Shown piece after piece: positions 55,228-62,924 of a stretch of DNA of 63,024 nt. A model generated the notes under the pieces. The model searched no databases. It saw only the letters and a program-made list of their open reading frames with translations, and was not told the DNA's origin. Every line of letters begins with the position of its first letter. Position 1 is the first letter of the stretch. The position numbers and the translations under genes were made by a program. The stretch is from Desulfobulbaceae bacterium (GTDB taxonomy: Bacteria; Desulfobacterota; Desulfobulbia; Desulfobulbales; SURF-16): contig PKTX01000081.1 in assembly GCA_002868945.1 (NCBI GenBank), positions 1 to 63,024 on the forward strand. Reading direction: 5' to 3'.

Positions 55228-57399
55228 CTAGTAAAATATGCGTAACATCACGGTGGTGTTATCAAACTCCGTGATTTCGGTGCGGTCCTCGCGTTCACCG
55301 GTTGAATATTCCAGGGAGAGCAGGCAGTTACGGTTGATCTGCCACTTCAGGGCCGGATTGAGGCTGGTTGTTTTTTCATCCAGGCTGTTGCGGGTGGCGC
55401 CGTAGCCCAGGGAAAACTGCAGGGTGCCGTCCCGGAAGGGTGACCAGTTGATGTTGTATATCTGTCGGGCCGTGGAATCCTGGTGAGCCCCCGCCTTGTC
55501 GGTATAGGAGAGGTCGGCGGACATGCTCAGGGTGGCAAAGGGGACCCAGCTTACCACCAGGCTGCCGGTCTGGTCGCGGCTGGGACGGCTGTCCGGCTGG
55601 CTGGACCAGGAGACCCCGTAGGCCAGGGTCAGGCTCAACCAGCGGTTTGGCGTGATGTTGCTGCCCAGGCGGACATAGGTGGTGGTGTTTTTGCCGCCGT
55701 CTGCCGGGTAGAGCCAGGAATAACCGTTGTCCAGATTGATACTGAGGCCCTGGTAGAGATCGAGGTTGCTGCGCAGCAACAGGGCATTGGCCGTACTGTT
55801 GCCCTCCTGGCGGTCACGGTCATTGGTGTAGCTATAGGTGAGGATCTGGTTGAAGGTATCCAGGTAACGGCCGCGCAGTGACATGGAACAGGTGTAGCCG
55901 ACATCGGTGATGTCGCCCTGTTCACGGATCTCGCTTCGGGCCAGGCGACCGGCACCGGAAAAGACAGGATTAAAGACGTGGCGCAGGTTGGCGCCCATGG
56001 TCAGGTATGATTTGCGCCGATCGTCCGGCTGCGAGGTCTCCTTGCGGTAGTGCAGGTCATAGCCCGAGGAGGTGGCCTCGTTCATGCGCCAGGTGGTGGT
56101 CAGATCGGTGTTGAGATTGGTACGCCGAAAGCGGTCCGTGTCCGGCGGCAGGGACTCCCAGGCGGAGAGGCCGGTGATCTTGATCTCTTTGTCTTGCAGC
56201 AGGTTCCGGTTGAGCGGTGTGGTGACAATCTTGATATAGCGGCTTTCGACCCCGGCAAAACGAAGTTCAAAACGGTTTTCAAAGGCGTTGAAGTGCGCCA
56301 CGCTCAGGGAGCGCAGCTGCCAGCTCTGCTGGTCGTCACTGACATAGACGCTCCAGGCATAGAGGTGGTCGAGGCCGTCCACCTCGCCGGCCTCGGCTTG
56401 CTGATTGTCGCTGGTAGCGGTAACCAGGTTGATGTAAAGGGTGTCCAGCCGGGTATCCACTCCGAAATCAAGACCAAAGCTGAGTTGGCTGGGAGTGGCG
56501 GCAAGCAGGTCGACGCCGGCCAGGGAGTTGTCAAAATCAGCCACAAGGGTGGTGGTGGGGTTTGTCTCGTCAAGGTTGGCAAAGGTGCTGCCCGGTGCCG
56601 CTGTTGCCGCCAGGCGATCGGCCGGGCCGGAGAATTCCGTAACATCCCGTTTCAGGCGGACGCCGGCGCTTATGGCCAGCTTGTCGGCAAAGAGTCTCTT
56701 CTGATAGCGGATGGCCCCGTTGTCTGAGGTGCTGCTCGTCTCGGCATCGGTCATCTTCTGCAGCATGTCGTTGTTGAGGTGGGAGTAGTCAAAGCTGAAG
56801 TCCTTGTAAGCATACCTGCTGCGCACCTCCAGGAGATCATTGACCGTATCCGTGCTCAACGGTTCGTCCCAGCTCAGGTTGCGGCTCAGGGTCATGTCCA
56901 CGGTGGGCAACTGCACCGGTTTCCAGTTGAGCCGAGCGCTATACTCCTCGGTGAATCGTCGGGAGGTGAATGGATTGGCACCACTCTCCTTGATTTCACC
57001 ACTGCGAAAGGCGGTGGCACCGCGCAGCAGGGGCGTGGCGAGCTGCAGCTCGGCATAGGGTTTGATGGTGCGGTATCGGTCCGTGGTTTTCATGGTGGTA
57101 TTGCTGTTTGTCTCGGTTTCCGTGTCAATGGTCTCCATGTCAAAGAGGCCGCCGCCGTTGAGCAGCAGGGTGGGGGTCAGCTCCTTGCTGAAGTCGAGCC
57201 GGTAGAGCTGGGCAAAGAGTGCGCGCTGCCGCTCCGTTTCGGCGCGACTCGCCTTGTCGGTGGTGCTGGAGTCGCCCCTGGTGTACTCCAGGTCGGCCAA
57301 CAGACGCAGGCTGTCGGCCCGCAGCGGCGTTGCCGCCAGCAGCAGGAGCATGGCCAGGGCCGCGGCCACCCCTTTTGAAAAAAAAAACGGCCCGGTCAT
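55228..57399 (-). CDS. Outer-membrane beta-barrel with a discoidin-like insert
   Basis: The 723-residue protein has a signal peptide (residues 1-28, ...AATPLRADS) and many amphipathic strands; it ends TTVMLRIFY with aromatic residues typical of outer-membrane barrels. Residues of about 285-405 look different: LDFGVDTRLDTLYINLV, YAWSVYVSDDQQSWQLRS and RFAGVESRYIKIVTTPL, the pattern of an F5/8-type (discoidin-like) galactose-binding domain. It may therefore be a conduit porin with a surface-exposed binding domain (inference). It starts 3 bases after the YncE-like gene stop. Confidence 0.75.
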   Translation of the reverse strand: MTGPFFFSKGVAAALAMLLLLAATPLRADSLRLLADLEYTRGDSSTTDKASRAETERQRALFAQLYRLDFSKELTPTLLLNGGGLFDMETIDTETETNSNTTMKTTDRYRTIKPYAELQLATPLLRGATAFRSGEIKESGANPFTSRRFTEEYSARLNWKPVQLPTVDMTLSRNLSWDEPLSTDTVNDLLEVRSRYAYKDFSFDYSHLNNDMLQKMTDAETSSTSDNGAIRYQKRLFADKLAISAGVRLKRDVTEFSGPADRLAATAAPGSTFANLDETNPTTTLVADFDNSLAGVDLLAATPSQLSFGLDFGVDTRLDTLYINLVTATSDNQQAEAGEVDGLDHLYAWSVYVSDDQQSWQLRSLSVAHFNAFENRFELRFAGVESRYIKIVTTPLNRNLLQDKEIKITGLSAWESLPPDTDRFRRTNLNTDLTTTWRMNEATSSGYDLHYRKETSQPDDRRKSYLTMGANLRHVFNPVFSGAGRLARSEIREQGDITDVGYTCSMSLRGRYLDTFNQILTYSYTNDRDRQEGNSTANALLLRSNLDLYQGLSINLDNGYSWLYPADGGKNTTTYVRLGSNITPNRWLSLTLAYGVSWSSQPDSRPSRDQTGSLVVSWVPFATLSMSADLSYTDKAGAHQDSTARQIYNINWSPFRDGTLQFSLGYGATRNSLDEKTTSLNPALKWQINRNCLLSLEYSTGEREDRTEITEFDNTTVMLRIFY

Positions 57400-57402
57400 C
57401 CT

Positions 57403-58824
57403 CTACCTCTGCCCCATGACGACCACACTGTGGCCGCTGCCGGCAAGCTCCACCTCGCCACGCCGGCGTTTGCTGACCAGGTCCACCTTCCAGAGGAGGC
57501 CGCCGCGGTCGGCCAGGGCAAACAACATATTCTCCTCATGGTCGATGGTCAGGCAGCGCACCGGGCCGGGCAGCTTAAAGGAGTCGATGAGCATCAGGGC
57601 ACCGGGGTCGACCACGGCTATCTCCGCACTTTTCAGGGCCACATAGATCAGGCCGCTGGCCGGATCGTGGCGCAGGGCGCGGGCATCACCACCGGTGAAG
57701 ATTCTCTTGCGCACCGCCAGGCTGGTGGCATCCACCACCAGCAGGTTGCCGGAATAGTCGGAGACCAGATAGAGACTGGAGCCGTCATTACTGATGGCTC
57801 CCTGTACCGGCGGCTCTTCCAGCTCTGTTGTTGCCAGGATACGGCCGTGCTCCAGGTCCAGGAGCGACAGGGTACCGGTGCCCGCCTCGGTCACATAGGC
57901 CCGGTCCGGGGCGCGGCCCATGAAGAGCCAGCTCGGCTCCGAGGCGAGCTTAATCCTGTTGCGTTCATAGAGAGAGGCGGTGTCGATGATGCTCACCGAA
58001 CTGCTGCCCCGGTTCAGACAGGCCAGGGTACGGCCCGAGGCGGACAGGGCCAGTTCGCCGGGTTCATCGCCGAAGCGCAGTCTGATCTGGCCGAGGATTT
58101 CGCCGCTGCCCACCTCCAGGACATTGACCAGGTTGTAGGAGGGCAGGGCCACATAGAGCCAGCCACGCCCCTGGTCCAGGGCCAGACCGGCCGGCGGACC
58201 ACCGGCGCTGATCGCCCCCACGGCCTGCATGCTGCGTTTGTCAAAAATGGTAAGGCCCGCCTTGTCGCTGGCAAAGCCCTTGCGGCTGCTGAGCAGCCGT
58301 TCCGGTTGCCAGAGGGAAAAGGTGGGCGTGAAGATAACGCCGCGGCTGATCAGCCGTTCCGATGCCAGGGAGAGAAAGAGGGTCTCGGCCCGGTCGGCAT
58401 TGATGGTAAAGGGCTGGTTGATGGTAAGGCCTTCCTGGGGGGCAAGCAGGGCCATGCGTCCCTCATCGCTCTGCAGGGTGGCCTCGCTGATCTCGATCTG
58501 GAGCCCCTCATAACGGCCCGGCGGCAGGACCGTGGTGGTCAGCCTCTTTTGCCGAGCCAGCAGCTCCGCGCCTGTAAAGAGATGTTGACTCAGGGGCAGG
58601 GGCACCTTGCTGCCGTCGGCGCGGTTAGCGCTTATGCTGCTGATGGTGAAGGTGAGGGGGTGCGCCTCCTGGGGCAGGGGTTGCAGAAAAATGGTAAAGG
58701 CACCGGTGGCAGGCATGGTCGCCGGCTGTTGGCCTTCCTCGTGCAGGGCGCAGCCGCCGAGCAGCGCCAGCAGCGCCATGAGCAGCAGGGCTCCTCTCTT
58801 TGCAGGTCTCAAGGGAGTATTCAC
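57403..58824 (-). CDS. YncE-like beta-propeller lipoprotein
   Basis: A protein of about 473 residues. I start at GTG 58824, which overlaps the cytochrome stop as GTGA and has GGGGGA 9 bases upstream, giving MNTPLRPAKRGALLLMALLALLGGC with the lipobox Cys near residue 25. An N-terminal beta domain of about 130 residues resembles DUF4382 (FTIFLQPLPQEAHPLTFTI). A seven-bladed YncE-type propeller follows (GWLYVALPSYNLVNVLEVGSG, LACLNRGSSSVSIIDTASL, AYVTEAGTGTLSLLDLEHG, LYLVSDYSGNLLVVDATSL, IYVALKSAEIAVVDPG). It is translationally coupled to the second OmcS-like gene. Confidence 0.8.
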   Translation of the reverse strand: MNTPLRPAKRGALLLMALLALLGGCALHEEGQQPATMPATGAFTIFLQPLPQEAHPLTFTISSISANRADGSKVPLPLSQHLFTGAELLARQKRLTTTVLPPGRYEGLQIEISEATLQSDEGRMALLAPQEGLTINQPFTINADRAETLFLSLASERLISRGVIFTPTFSLWQPERLLSSRKGFASDKAGLTIFDKRSMQAVGAISAGGPPAGLALDQGRGWLYVALPSYNLVNVLEVGSGEILGQIRLRFGDEPGELALSASGRTLACLNRGSSSVSIIDTASLYERNRIKLASEPSWLFMGRAPDRAYVTEAGTGTLSLLDLEHGRILATTELEEPPVQGAISNDGSSLYLVSDYSGNLLVVDATSLAVRKRIFTGGDARALRHDPASGLIYVALKSAEIAVVDPGALMLIDSFKLPGPVRCLTIDHEENMLFALADRGGLLWKVDLVSKRRRGEVELAGSGHSVVVMGQR

Positions 58825-59972
58825 GGCAGCTGTCCCCCATGGCATTTTTCGCAGAATTGGCCCTGATTGGTGCCGAACTCCATGCTTATATCACGACCAT
58901 AGTAGCTGTTGATTACATCGTTGCTGGTGGCGCCGCTGTCAGCCGGGGCCGGGTGGGAGTCGGCCAGGAGCTCGGCCGTGAAGTCCCAGCGGCCGCTGTG
59001 GCCAAAGGCCGAGGCATGGGCACGATGGCAGGAGAGGCACATGACCTTGGCTCCGGCCCCCGGCCCCCGTCTGCTGACCGGATCCAACTGGCTTGCATCG
59101 CTCACCCCCCTTTCAAAGGGCACAAACTGCAGATAGGCGCTGTCAATAGCGCCGGAGAGATCGTTACTCTTCACATAGGCGTTGTAGATGTCGATAACCG
59201 CCGGTGTCAGAAGTTGATTGGCGTCGCTGGGATGGCGAAAGGAACTGCTGCCCGTCATGTGGTTGTTGTTGACCAGGCCGGCATGGCAGTTGCCGCACCA
59301 GGCGCTCATGCCGCTGCCGTAGTCCACATGGGAGGCATCGTTTTCACCATAGCGGGCCGTGCTGCTCTGGCGTGCCACGGGCGCCGGCTGATTAAAGCTG
59401 TAGCCGAAGGAGGAGCCGCCCGCCTCATAGCCGACGTCGCCCAGGAGGCGGTAGGTGCCCAGGGCGGCGCCGGGCGGCGTCACATCGCCGTAGGAACCGG
59501 AACCGGCCAGGGCCGGGCCGGAGGCGGAGCGGCCATGCGGGTCGTGGCAGCTGGTGCAGCCCAGTCGGGCCGAGGGATAGGAGCCGCCCGGCGCCTTGAT
59601 GCGGACCGGGTCACTGCTCAGGTTGTAATCAAGGGCGGCAACATTGTGGCCGTGTCTGTAACCGGGGCTCTGGCCGCCGGTCCAGCTGTAATTTCTGGTG
59701 AGCCAGTAGAAATCGCCGCCCGGACTCAGGGCAGAGCCGTCCTGGCTCAAGACCGAGATGCTGTTGCTGCCGCCGCTGCCGGCATGGCAGTTGAGACAGA
59801 TGGAGCTGGGGTCACTGGCCTGCAGCAGCACCTGGGTGGGGCCGCTGGTGGAGCTGTGGATGACATGACAGCCGTTACAGGAGCCGACGCCGCCGCTGTG
59901 AAACGACTGGGCCGTCGCTGCCGAGACGGGCAGGAGCAGGCTCAACAAGCTGATAAAGGTCATGTTGCGCAT
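58821..59972 (-). CDS. OmcS-like hexaheme cytochrome, second copy
   Basis: A protein of about 383 residues, MRNMTFISLLSLLLPVSAATAQ, with mature N-terminus near SFHSGGVGSCNGCHVIHSS. The six CXXCH motifs CNGCH, CLNCH, CTSCH, CGNCH, CLSCH, CEKCH follow the order and spacing of Geobacter OmcS. The GHN, DPHG, RHPSD and CHRAHASAF histidine motifs are retained. The His after CHxxH that in OmcS ligates a heme of the neighbouring subunit is present. The YHI histidine seen in OmcS and in the first copy is absent here (SNSISV). It is probably a filament-type or accessory extracellular cytochrome, analogous to OmcT beside OmcS. GAGG lies 4 bases before the ATG at 59972. Confidence 0.83.
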   Translation of the reverse strand: MRNMTFISLLSLLLPVSAATAQSFHSGGVGSCNGCHVIHSSTSGPTQVLLQASDPSSICLNCHAGSGGSNSISVLSQDGSALSPGGDFYWLTRNYSWTGGQSPGYRHGHNVAALDYNLSSDPVRIKAPGGSYPSARLGCTSCHDPHGRSASGPALAGSGSYGDVTPPGAALGTYRLLGDVGYEAGGSSFGYSFNQPAPVARQSSTARYGENDASHVDYGSGMSAWCGNCHAGLVNNNHMTGSSSFRHPSDANQLLTPAVIDIYNAYVKSNDLSGAIDSAYLQFVPFERGVSDASQLDPVSRRGPGAGAKVMCLSCHRAHASAFGHSGRWDFTAELLADSHPAPADSGATSNDVINSYYGRDISMEFGTNQGQFCEKCHGGQLP

Positions 59973-60051
59973 GGCGCCTCTGTCATGTTGCGGGGATGGT
60001 ATCACAAGAAGCAACCCCTTGTCTCACATCAAATCCGCCGGAATAGACGAA

Positions 60052-60085
60052 AAGCCGGCGTCGCAATGCTCTGCGCCGCCGGCTT
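60052..60085 (-). terminator. Hairpin between the two OmcS-like genes
   Basis: On the minus strand AAGCCGGCGG...CGCCGGCTTTTC forms a GC-rich stem with an inner GCGC/GCG extension and a short U run. It lies about 40 bases after the first OmcS-like stop. It may reduce read-through or stabilise the upstream message, so that the first copy is made in excess (inference). Confidence 0.55.
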
Positions 60086-60124
60086 CGGGTTCAGCCTATC
60101 CGGCTGTATACCACCATACCATAC

Positions 60125-61252
60125 TTAGTCTTTGGCATGGCACTTGTTGCAGAGGGAGCGCTGATACTCGCCATAGGTGGCAACCACATCAAAAGCGACA
60201 CCGCCGGCATAGTAGGGTACGGCTCCGGCGGTCATGGTGCCGTCATGGTCCTGCAGGATGGCGGACTCGGCAATGTACTCACTGCTGTAGCCGTCCCAGC
60301 GCAGGGCATTGTCAAAGGCCGAGGCATGGGCGCGATGACAGCTCAGACACATGACCTTGGAGTTGCCGTCAACACCCACCGTGCTGGTGGCAACCATGGC
60401 CGGATCGGAACCGTCGGCAATGCCGCGCTCAAAGGGTACCAGGGCGTCAAAGGCGGTATCCACCGTGCCGGTGAAGTCGCCGCTGGCCACATACTGGTTA
60501 TAGACCGTGGGCACGGCGACATTAACGGGATGCATGTTGGCGCCGTCGTTAAAGTTGCCGTGGCAGCTCAGACACCAGCCGGACATGCCGCTGCCGTAGT
60601 TGACAAAGGCGCCGTCATAGCTGTTTGAGGTGGCCACCGGTGCTCCGGTGGTGATGTTCTTGTAACCGGCATCGCCCAACAGGCGGAAGTTGCCGTGGAT
60701 GGAGCCGTCCAGGGGATCAGCAGCGCCGTAGGAGCCGGACACCGAGATGGCGGCCGTGCCGTTGCTGGTGCCGCCGGCCACCTGGCCGTGCGGATCATGA
60801 CAGCTGGTGCAGCCCAAGGTGTTGGCCTGCATGGAACCACCCGGCGCCGTGACATTGGTGGGGTCGGCGGCAAAGCCGAAGTCCGCGGCCACGATGTTGT
60901 GGCCGTGGTTGTCGCCCAGGGATGTATAGACATTGCCTCTGACGTCATAGGTATAGTCTTTGGCAACCCAGAAAAAGTCGCCGCCCTGGTTGGTGTTGGC
61001 ACCGTTGGCGCTGGCAATATGGTAGCGGCCGGCGCCGTTATGGCAGTTAAGGCAGGTGGAGCTGGCGTCCGAGCCCTTCATCAGGGCGGCGGAAGTGGCG
61101 CTGCCGGCCCGCGGGTTGTCGGCCGAGTTATGCATGGAATGGCAACCATCGCAGTGGGCCACGCCGCCGCCGTGAAAGGCCAGGGCATTACCGCCCATGG
61201 CCAGGGTCAACAGTCCGGCACCAGCCAGTGCCAAGGTATAGGTCTTCTTCAT
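60125..61252 (-). CDS. OmcS-like hexaheme cytochrome (probable nanowire subunit)
   Basis: The 375-residue protein has signal peptide MKKTYTLALAGAGLLTLAMG and mature start FHGGGVAHCDGCHSMHNS, closely like OmcS (FHSGGVAECEGCHTMHNS). The six hemes CDGCH, CLNCH, CTSCH, CLSCH, CLSCH, CNKCH follow OmcS one for one. The YHIAS, GHNIVAADF, CHDPHG, CHRAHASAF motifs and the ending YQRSLCNKCHAKD are shared. The His at mature position 16, which in the OmcS filament structure ligates heme 5 of the adjacent subunit, is conserved. The ATG at 61252 follows GGAGG by 5 bases. It is controlled by the upstream GEMM-type riboswitch. Confidence 0.88.
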   Translation of the reverse strand: MKKTYTLALAGAGLLTLAMGGNALAFHGGGVAHCDGCHSMHNSADNPRAGSATSAALMKGSDASSTCLNCHNGAGRYHIASANGANTNQGGDFFWVAKDYTYDVRGNVYTSLGDNHGHNIVAADFGFAADPTNVTAPGGSMQANTLGCTSCHDPHGQVAGGTSNGTAAISVSGSYGAADPLDGSIHGNFRLLGDAGYKNITTGAPVATSNSYDGAFVNYGSGMSGWCLSCHGNFNDGANMHPVNVAVPTVYNQYVASGDFTGTVDTAFDALVPFERGIADGSDPAMVATSTVGVDGNSKVMCLSCHRAHASAFDNALRWDGYSSEYIAESAILQDHDGTMTAGAVPYYAGGVAFDVVATYGEYQRSLCNKCHAKD

Positions 61253-61254
61253 TG

Positions 61255-61373
61255 CATCCTCCAAAAATCTTTGTTTCTTCTTTTTTGGTAATCTCCGGTA
61301 GCCCAGCCATCCCTCAAGGGATCTGTGACTTTGTGTCCCTGCCTTGCGACAGGTTTACCTTTTTCGGAGGATG
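61255..61373 (-). ncRNA. GEMM-type cyclic dinucleotide riboswitch (c-di-GMP-I or cGAMP class)
   Basis: The aptamer spans 61369 to 61293 on the minus strand. P1 is CTCCG/CGGAG. AAAAGGTAAACC is followed by hairpin CCTGTC-GCAA-GGCAGG with a GNRA tetraloop, then GACACAAAGTCAC, a second hairpin ATCCC-TTGA-GGGAT, and GGCTGGGCTACCG: all GEMM consensus elements in order. The bases CATCCTCC at its 5' edge (61373-61366) are the exact complement of the Shine-Dalgarno GGAGGATG (61262-61255) of the OmcS-like gene. Forming P1 with ligand would release the ribosome site, predicting an on-switch. Ligand class cannot be decided by eye. Confidence 0.82.
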
Positions 61374-61521
61374 TGTTTTGCGGCCTGTTACGGCCGGCTT
61401 TTTTTCTCTCCTTTTCCTACATGTGCGTGTTCTGCTGGGTGTTCACCTCCTTATGTCTTGGCATTGTACGAGGCCGCGGCCTCATTGTTTCGAGCCGGGC
61501 AAGGCAATCACTTCTTCCAGG

Positions 61522-62499
61522 TCATTGGAAGACGAGACGAAAGACACTGACGCCGCGGTTGGCGGCCTGGGCCACATAAATCTTGCCCGCCTTACCGTCC
61601 ACGGCAATGTCGTCCGGGACGATGAGATTGCCCTCGCCATGGCCCCGATAGCCGAATTCACCGAGAAATTCGAAGTTGTGGTCAAAGACCATGACCACCG
61701 AGCGCAGCCGGTCCGACACGTAAATGTTGCCGTGTTCGTCACCGGCAATGCCGGAGACCACGCCGAATTTGCCCGGGCCGCTTCCCGAACGGCCAAAGCT
61801 CTCGAGAATACCGGCCTGGTTCAGGCGGAAGGCGGCAAAGAGCACAGGCACCGTGAAATAGATCACGCCCTGGTCATCCACCGCAAAGCCGCCTATCTCA
61901 AGCCCTTGCGTTCTTTTTCTCTCCCGGTCCTGCTCGGCGGCCATGTTCTGCAGTTGGACGCCGAGTCTGTGCAGCGTTTTGAAGGTGCCGCTGTCGTTTA
62001 CCTCCATGATGCGCAGGGAGGTGCTGTCCAGCAGGTAAAACGAGTTGTTCCGGTGGACCAGGCGGTCGCTGTGGAAGGCATCCATGGCCGGCGGCAGACC
62101 GCTGAGCTCAATGCGGCCTTGCGGCTCACCCCGGTAGTCCAGGGTGATGATGGCGGGGGTGCCGCCCCTGTTGGCCAGGAGGTAGATGGAGCCGTCGTCG
62201 CCCACGGTCATGTCGGTGACCATGGCAGCGTTGTCCTGCAGCTCAAAGGCAAAGATCTCCATGCCGTTCTCATTAAAGATTTGCACCTGCCGCTCCCCGC
62301 GTTTAAAGGTGTAGATCTCCCGGAAGTGCCGGTCCACATCAAGCCTGGCCCACTGCGACGGGATGGGGCCGGAAAAGTCGGAGAGCATGTATTGAAAGTC
62401 CGCCTTTATCCCGGCCCCGGCCGTGCCGGCGCCGTAGAGCACGGCAGCCAGGCTGAACAGGGTGAGGCAGTATGGGTGATTCCAGGCATTTTTCTTCAT
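61522..62499 (-). CDS. Exported NHL-repeat beta-propeller, first gene of the OmcS-like locus
   Basis: The 325-residue protein has a signal peptide (to about residue 29, GAGTAGAG) and NHL-type blades such as IYTFKRGERQVQIFNENG, IYLLANRGGTPAIITLDYRG, FYLLDSTSLRIMEVNDSG, GSGPGKFGVVSGIAGDEHGNIYVSD and GEGNLIVPDDIAVDGKAGKIYVAQ. NHL-domain proteins are encoded beside omcS in Geobacter. A perfect sigma-54 motif ends 15 bases before the ATG, which would leave a leader of only about 4 bases. No ribosome site is visible, an oddity that questions either the promoter or the start. Confidence 0.85.
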   Translation of the reverse strand: MKKNAWNHPYCLTLFSLAAVLYGAGTAGAGIKADFQYMLSDFSGPIPSQWARLDVDRHFREIYTFKRGERQVQIFNENGMEIFAFELQDNAAMVTDMTVGDDGSIYLLANRGGTPAIITLDYRGEPQGRIELSGLPPAMDAFHSDRLVHRNNSFYLLDSTSLRIMEVNDSGTFKTLHRLGVQLQNMAAEQDRERKRTQGLEIGGFAVDDQGVIYFTVPVLFAAFRLNQAGILESFGRSGSGPGKFGVVSGIAGDEHGNIYVSDRLRSVVMVFDHNFEFLGEFGYRGHGEGNLIVPDDIAVDGKAGKIYVAQAANRGVSVFRLVFQ

Positions 62500-62513
62500 G
62501 ATGACAGGTAGTC

Positions 62514-62529
62514 AGCAAGGAGTGTGCCA
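62514..62529 (-). promoter_or_regulatory. Sigma-54 promoter before the NHL-OmcS locus
   Basis: Minus strand reads TGGCACACTCCTTGCT: both the -24 (TGGCAC) and -12 (TTGCT) elements match consensus, with GG and GC 10 bases apart. The expected start of transcription is near 62503, four bases before the NHL start codon. Confidence 0.55.
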
Positions 62530-62765
62530 CTGTTTCTTTAAGATGGAAATATTGAGTTAAATCAGGATTATAGAGTGGGGAGAGGGGGTGGAGGACAGGC
62601 CGTGATGGTGTCCGGCTTGGGGATATGGCCAGACCGATTCGGTGATTTGACGCACGCGGGCCGCAGGGCCGGTGGCCTGGCTGGCGCCATGCTGGCCGGC
62701 GAGATGGTGGCGTGGCCGGAGGTGCCCTGCTCTTGAGCCCATCAAGACCGGCCGGCGGCCGGAGG

Positions 62766-62802
62766 TGGGCATATCACCCAGGCTGATGTGGGCATATTCC
62801 CA
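62766..62802. promoter_or_regulatory. Tandem imperfect palindromes (candidate sigma-54 enhancer sites)
   Basis: TGGGCATATCACCCA (62766-62780) and TGGGCATATTCCCA (62789-62802), about 22 bases centre to centre. They lie between two divergent sigma-54 motifs, about 240 bases upstream of the minus-strand one and 80-110 upstream of the plus-strand one. They share the TGGkCATwT core and the dyad design of the pair at 37987-38022. The rest of 62530-62920 shows no gene. Confidence 0.5.
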
Positions 62803-62878
62803 AGGGAGGCGCTTTTCAGTTCACCCCGGCCGGCAAGAAACGAGGGGCGGCACCGCTTAGGCGAGGCGGCGCCGGGGC

Positions 62879-62894
62879 TGGCACATGAATTGCT
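62879..62894 (+). promoter_or_regulatory. Sigma-54 promoter pointing out of the window
   Basis: TGGCACATGAATTGCT on the plus strand is a full match to the -24/-12 consensus with correct spacing. Its target gene must lie right of 63024. The R1 repeat begins 30 bases downstream, within the expected leader. Confidence 0.55.
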
Positions 62895-62924
62895 ATTCCA
62901 AAGAGAGGTTGAACCACGTCCTTG

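Noticed and set aside
57430-58866. Long plus-strand frame opposite the YncE-like gene
   Set aside because: Composition is that of an antisense shadow (Gln/Gly/Ala-rich, no domain), while the minus strand shows clear propeller blades and a lipobox.
61400-61420. GCGGCC...GGCCGGCTTTTTTT as a plus-strand terminator before the riboswitch
   Set aside because: No plus-strand gene ends here and the stem is short; probably chance in GC-rich DNA.
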